A stretch of 6,328 bases of DNA from Firmicutes bacterium CAG:170. GTDB lineage: Bacteria; Bacillota; Clostridia; Oscillospirales; Oscillospiraceae. Of the stretch, positions 5,749 to 6,328 are shown piece by piece (the first letter of the stretch is position 1; each line of letters starts with the position of its first letter). The notes under the pieces are model-generated. The model was not told the origin of the DNA. It ran no database searches and saw only the letters and a program-made list of their open reading frames with translations. The stretch is from contig FR887225.1 in assembly GCA_000436735.1 (NCBI GenBank), positions 33,097 through 39,424 of the forward strand. Reading direction: 5' to 3'. The translations under genes were made by a program, and so were the position numbers.

Positions 5749-6288
5749 ATGAGATTTCAGTATACCGAAAAGAAAGTAAGCCTTCCGGAAAACGTCCACA
5801 AATATGCCGAGAAAAAGGTCATGAAGCTGGAACGGTTCTTCGGAGACGACGCGGACGCTCTTGTTACCTTCAGCGTGGAAAAAAACCGTAATAACGTGGA
5901 GATCACGGTCCATGCAGCCAACACCTACTTCCGCGCAAGCGAAAGCACTTCCGATATGTTTGCATCCATCGACGCGGCTGTGGCGACCATCGAGCGCCAG
6001 ATCCGCAAGAATAAGACCCGCCTCGCAAGACGCCTGCGCCAGGACGCCTTCACGCGCGAGCCGGACGTGACCTCGTTTGCACCGGAGGAGCCGGAGGAGG
6101 GCGCGTTTGTGATCGTCCGCAACAAGAAGTTCAACATGAAGCCCATGACCCGTGAGGAGGCCATCCTTCAAATGAATCTGCTGGAGCACAGCTTCTTTGC
6201 TTTCCGTGACGAGGATAACAACGGCGCTTTTGCAGTCGTTTACAAGCGTACCGACGGAGGCTACGGCCTGATCGAGGACGCCGAATAA
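5749..6288 (+). CDS. hpf: Ribosome hibernation promoting factor, long form
   Basis: The 179-residue protein pairs 70S ribosomes into inactive 100S dimers in starved or stationary cells. Residues 1-95 are the S30AE (RaiA-like) domain that sits in the decoding channel: MRFQYTEKKVSLPENV at the start, VEKNRNNVEITVHA (43-56), and a basic helix IERQIRKNKTRLARRLR (81-97). An acidic linker (about 104-118) leads to the C-terminal dimerising domain VIVRNKKFNMKPMTREEAIL (121-140), MNLLEHSFFAFRD (142-154), VVYKRTDGGYGLIE (163-176). Having both domains marks the long form typical of Firmicutes. The start follows AAAGGAG with an eight-base gap. It has its own promoter and 5' hairpin. Also named raiA or yfiA in databases. 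Confidence 0.97.
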   Translation: MRFQYTEKKVSLPENVHKYAEKKVMKLERFFGDDADALVTFSVEKNRNNVEITVHAANTYFRASESTSDMFASIDAAVATIERQIRKNKTRLARRLRQDAFTREPDVTSFAPEEPEEGAFVIVRNKKFNMKPMTREEAILQMNLLEHSFFAFRDEDNNGAFAVVYKRTDGGYGLIEDAE

Positions 6289-6328
6289 CAGCATTTTGAC
6301 ATAGAGATCCGGAGCGGACGCCGTCAGG

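Noticed and set aside
6296..6301. TTGACA after hpf as a possible -35 box.
   Set aside because: The sequence 16-18 bases downstream is GC-rich with no -10, and the window ends soon after.

Overview
This window reads as chromosome of a GC-rich, endospore-forming member of the Clostridia. The best guess is the Oscillospiraceae, in the broad sense of Oscillibacter, Flavonifractor and relatives. The evidence is a dipicolinate synthase operon (spore core), a SAM-I (S-box) riboswitch on metK, a DUF4364 gene, a long-form ribosome hibernation factor and strong AAGGAGG-type ribosome binding sites. The taxonomic placement is inference. No mobile element, CRISPR array, tRNA or rRNA was seen. Eight protein genes are supported, one of them cut by the window edge.

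Layout. Positions 1-1385, minus strand: the metK unit, with a sigma-A-type promoter, a short leader hairpin, a SAM-I aptamer, an intrinsic terminator, a hairpin beside the ribosome binding site, then metK lacking about its last 20 codons. Positions 1386-1519: a divergent intergenic region. Positions 1520-2383, plus strand: a polytopic membrane protein of the rhomboid/derlin type with no catalytic residues and a Cys/His-rich tail. It meets the next operon head-on at a bidirectional terminator (2397-2423). Positions 2435-3862, minus strand: spoVFA-spoVFB (dpaA-dpaB), behind a probable mother-cell sporulation promoter. Positions 3989-4645, minus strand: a secreted CAP-domain protein with its own terminator. 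Positions 4646-4872: a divergent regulatory region with a 22-bp-period direct repeat, an extended -10 promoter and a large leader hairpin. Positions 4873-5626, plus strand: a DUF4364 gene overlapping a minimal Xre-type HTH gene. Positions 5749-6288, plus strand: hpf, behind its own extended -10 promoter. The last 40 bases hold nothing I can name.

How it fits together. Most of the window is core physiology: SAM supply under SAM feedback, dipicolinate for the spore, ribosome hibernation, and a small putative regulator pair. I see no evidence for a large undescribed multi-gene system. The points most worth a second look are the catalytically dead rhomboid-like protein with a putative zinc tail, the paired repeats and structured leader in front of the DUF4364/HTH pair, and the recurrence of hairpins right at predicted transcript 5' ends. 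The two longest open frames on the plus strand, opposite metK and opposite the spoVF/CAP genes, are antisense shadows.
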